Shown: in pieces, positions 40,571 to 42,174 of the stretch | Layout: every line of letters begins with the position of its first letter | How positions within the stretch are numbered: position 1 is the first letter of the stretch | Source of the DNA: Cacconaster sp045601245 | Lineage (GTDB): Bacteria; Bacteroidota; Bacteroidia; Bacteroidales; UBA932 | Direction: 5' to 3' | Assembly (NCBI GenBank): GCA_045601245.1 | Contig: JAZRZH010000017.1 | Span: 1-42,174 of the forward strand | Length of the DNA: 42,174 bases | Notes under the pieces: model-generated | The model's database searches: none | The model's input: the letters and a program-made list of their open reading frames with translations, nothing else | Told to the model about the DNA's origin: nothing | Program-made: the position numbers and the translations under genes

Positions 40571-42174
40571 ATGAGACGCCTCCACACCATACTCCTTCTC
40601 ATGCTGCTCAGCGCAGCGGCCGGCCTTGCCCAGAGCGGGAACAACTACATCAGCCGACGGACCTATATCTGGCCTGAGGTGTCGTATGTGGACATCACCT
40701 ACTACGACGGCCTCGGCTATCCGGCAGCTGACGTGCAGGTCGGGGCCGGCAGCGAGGGAAACGTTGTCACCCCGTATGAGCTGGATGCCATGCGGAGGCT
40801 TGACGCCAGGGCTTACCTGCCGTATCCATCCACCTCTTCGGACTATGACGCCGGCGCAGTGGCTGCGCAGCAGGCCTGGTATCAGAACCGCTTCGGCACT
40901 GGGCAGACACGCAACTACACGGAGACAATCTATGAGGCATACCCCGACGGACGCCCCGTGTCGAGACGTCTCCCGGGCGCAGAATATGCCGCCCATCCCG
41001 ACACCATCGCATACAGGCTGAACACCTCCGGTGACAGCATACTTGACATATCCTATGTTTACGGGGAGACCCCGGCCTTCAGGACCGCCGCCTCACACAT
41101 TCCTGCCGGTTCGCTGAAATGCACCGAGACCACCGATGCGGACGGCCGCACTTCGATGACCTTCACGGACCCGTTCGGTCTGCCGGTCCTGGAGCGCAGG
41201 GTTGACGGAAACAGCAGAGTGGACACCTATTTCGTCCACGACCTCAAGGACAGCCTCGTGTGCGTCATCCAGCCGGAGGGCAGCGCGATGCTGGCACTGA
41301 ACACCACCTACAGCTACGACCTGTCATCGCCGCTGGCCGAGCGCCATTGCTTCCTGCGCCAGTATGACGGCAGGGGCCGCGTCATCCGCAGCAGGCAGCC
41401 GGGTTCGGGATGGGAGGATTACGCATACGACGAGCGCGGCCGCGTGGTCTTCAGCCGCGATGCCGTGATGGCCGGCAGCGGCCGGTGGATATACAGCGAG
41501 TACGACTGCTATGACAGGCTGACGGCAAGATACCTGATACAGTCATCGGCATCATTGACGCAGATACGATCGATAGCCGCTTTCTCGATAGACACTATGC
41601 AGGAGGACGTGCTTGGCAACATCGGGGCGACGGTGACCGCCCTTTTGGAGAGCCATTCCTATGACGACACGGGATATGACGCCACCAACCCGGCTCCCGT
41701 ACCATCGTACCTGGCCTTCTCGCCTGTCGCGAGCAACGTTCAGGGCGTGGCCGACATCGCCCCGGCGCTGCGTCTGTCAACCTCGCGTTTCCGACAGTAC
41801 TACGAGAAGCTGCTCATCCTGCCTTCCGACGGGAACTACACAAACCCGCAGTATGTGGAGAGGGCGTACTACTACGACCCGTACGGCCGTGTCCTTCAGG
41901 TCGTGGAGCGCAACGCCCATGGCGGAACCACACGCAGTAGCTGGAACTATGACATGGCAGGGAATGTCATCTCCAGCCACAAATCCGTCACCATGGGGAC
42001 AGCATCGAAGACCGTACTCAAGTCCTTTGAACAGGACTCCCGAGGCAGGCTCACCAGAGAGAAGACATACATCGACGGAGCTTCAACGCCAACCACATCG
42101 GTTCAATACAGTTATGATGTCCTGGGCCGCAGAAACGCAATCTCAAGCGGCGGGCTCATCCAGGCTGACCATTA
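40571..42174 (+). CDS. RHS/YD-repeat protein with DUF6443-like N-terminus (cut by window end)
   Basis: An open frame of 534 codons runs from the ATG at 40571 off the right edge with no stop. It starts with a signal peptide (MRRLHTILLLMLLSAAAGLAQ). The first domain (SYVDITYYDGLGYPAADVQV, then a YLPYPS motif) matches the DUF6443-type opening of Bacteroidota RHS proteins. YD repeats follow (RQYDGRGRVIRSRQPG, YAYDERGRVVFSRD, YYYDPYGRVLQVVE, SYDVLGRRNAISS). The part beyond the window would carry the RHS core and any variable C-terminal tip, so toxin or immunity functions cannot be judged. The 4-bp gap to the previous gene implies joint expression. Confidence 0.82.
   Translation, partial: MRRLHTILLLMLLSAAAGLAQSGNNYISRRTYIWPEVSYVDITYYDGLGYPAADVQVGAGSEGNVVTPYELDAMRRLDARAYLPYPSTSSDYDAGAVAAQQAWYQNRFGTGQTRNYTETIYEAYPDGRPVSRRLPGAEYAAHPDTIAYRLNTSGDSILDISYVYGETPAFRTAASHIPAGSLKCTETTDADGRTSMTFTDPFGLPVLERRVDGNSRVDTYFVHDLKDSLVCVIQPEGSAMLALNTTYSYDLSSPLAERHCFLRQYDGRGRVIRSRQPGSGWEDYAYDERGRVVFSRDAVMAGSGRWIYSEYDCYDRLTARYLIQSSASLTQIRSIAAFSIDTMQEDVLGNIGATVTALLESHSYDDTGYDATNPAPVPSYLAFSPVASNVQGVADIAPALRLSTSRFRQYYEKLLILPSDGNYTNPQYVERAYYYDPYGRVLQVVERNAHGGTTRSSWNYDMAGNVISSHKSVTMGTASKTVLKSFEQDSRGRLTREKTYIDGASTPTTSVQYSYDVLGRRNAISSGGLIQADH

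Noticed and set aside
39886..40644. 252-codon open frame on the minus strand
   Set aside because: Antisense to the end of the first RHS-like gene and the start of the second, both of which have signal peptides and YD repeats.

Overview
The window looks like a chromosomal segment of an obligately anaerobic member of the Bacteroidales (Bacteroidota). The evidence is the TAnnTTTG-type -7 promoter boxes, lipoproteins with fimbrillin-like N-terminal modules, a paired RHS/DUF6443-like locus, the mreBCD-mrdA-rodA arrangement, a desulfoferrodoxin, and an NADH-linked [FeFe] hydrogenase. The genus cannot be fixed from sequence reading alone.

Layout. 1-123: the start of a desulfoferrodoxin gene running off the left edge. 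124-690: a gene-free stretch holding a perfect 10-bp dyad and copy A of a 168-bp MITE-like element. 691-5077: a surface-protein operon made of a 57-residue small ORF, a beta-helix lipoprotein and an SGNH-hydrolase lipoprotein. 5079-6438: smpB and miaA, divergent and apparently with almost no leader. 6454-8422: a small broken copy of the gcvP 3' end, an orphan lipoprotein gene and a terminator. 8441-16909: gcvP, then the rod-shape operon mreB-mreC-mreD-mrdA-rodA on the minus strand. 17005-25316: housekeeping genes (ispD, an Lrp-type regulator, topA, a class A PBP, prmC, a dicarboxylate/amino-acid symporter). Copy B of the MITE-like element fills the whole gap between the PBP stop codon and the prmC start codon.

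25453-29931 is the hydrogenase operon: a cluster-less ferredoxin-fold subunit (HydD-like), HydB, HydA and HydC, closed by a strong terminator. The complex should couple H2 to NAD and ferredoxin by electron bifurcation or confurcation. Next come a secreted protein of unknown function and a RAYT (HUH/Y1 single-strand transposase relative) flanked on both sides by REP-like hairpins. 32343-36084 is a compact signalling-type cluster: DRTGG protein, RsbW-like ATPase, a HydS-like [FeFe]-hydrogenase homologue that lacks the proton-transfer cysteine, a second DRTGG protein, a PHP phosphoesterase and a second HATPase. radA follows with a 1-nt overlap. In other anaerobes this kind of sensory module sits next to the hydrogenase genes, so the RAYT/REP block appears to have split one locus. 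37519-42174 holds two adjacent exported RHS/YD-type proteins, the second cut by the window end.

The best candidates for new biology are the putative H2-sensing module with its two duplicated protein pairs, the RAYT with its own REP family, and the non-coding MITE-like element. All functional statements come from motif recognition by eye; no database search was run.
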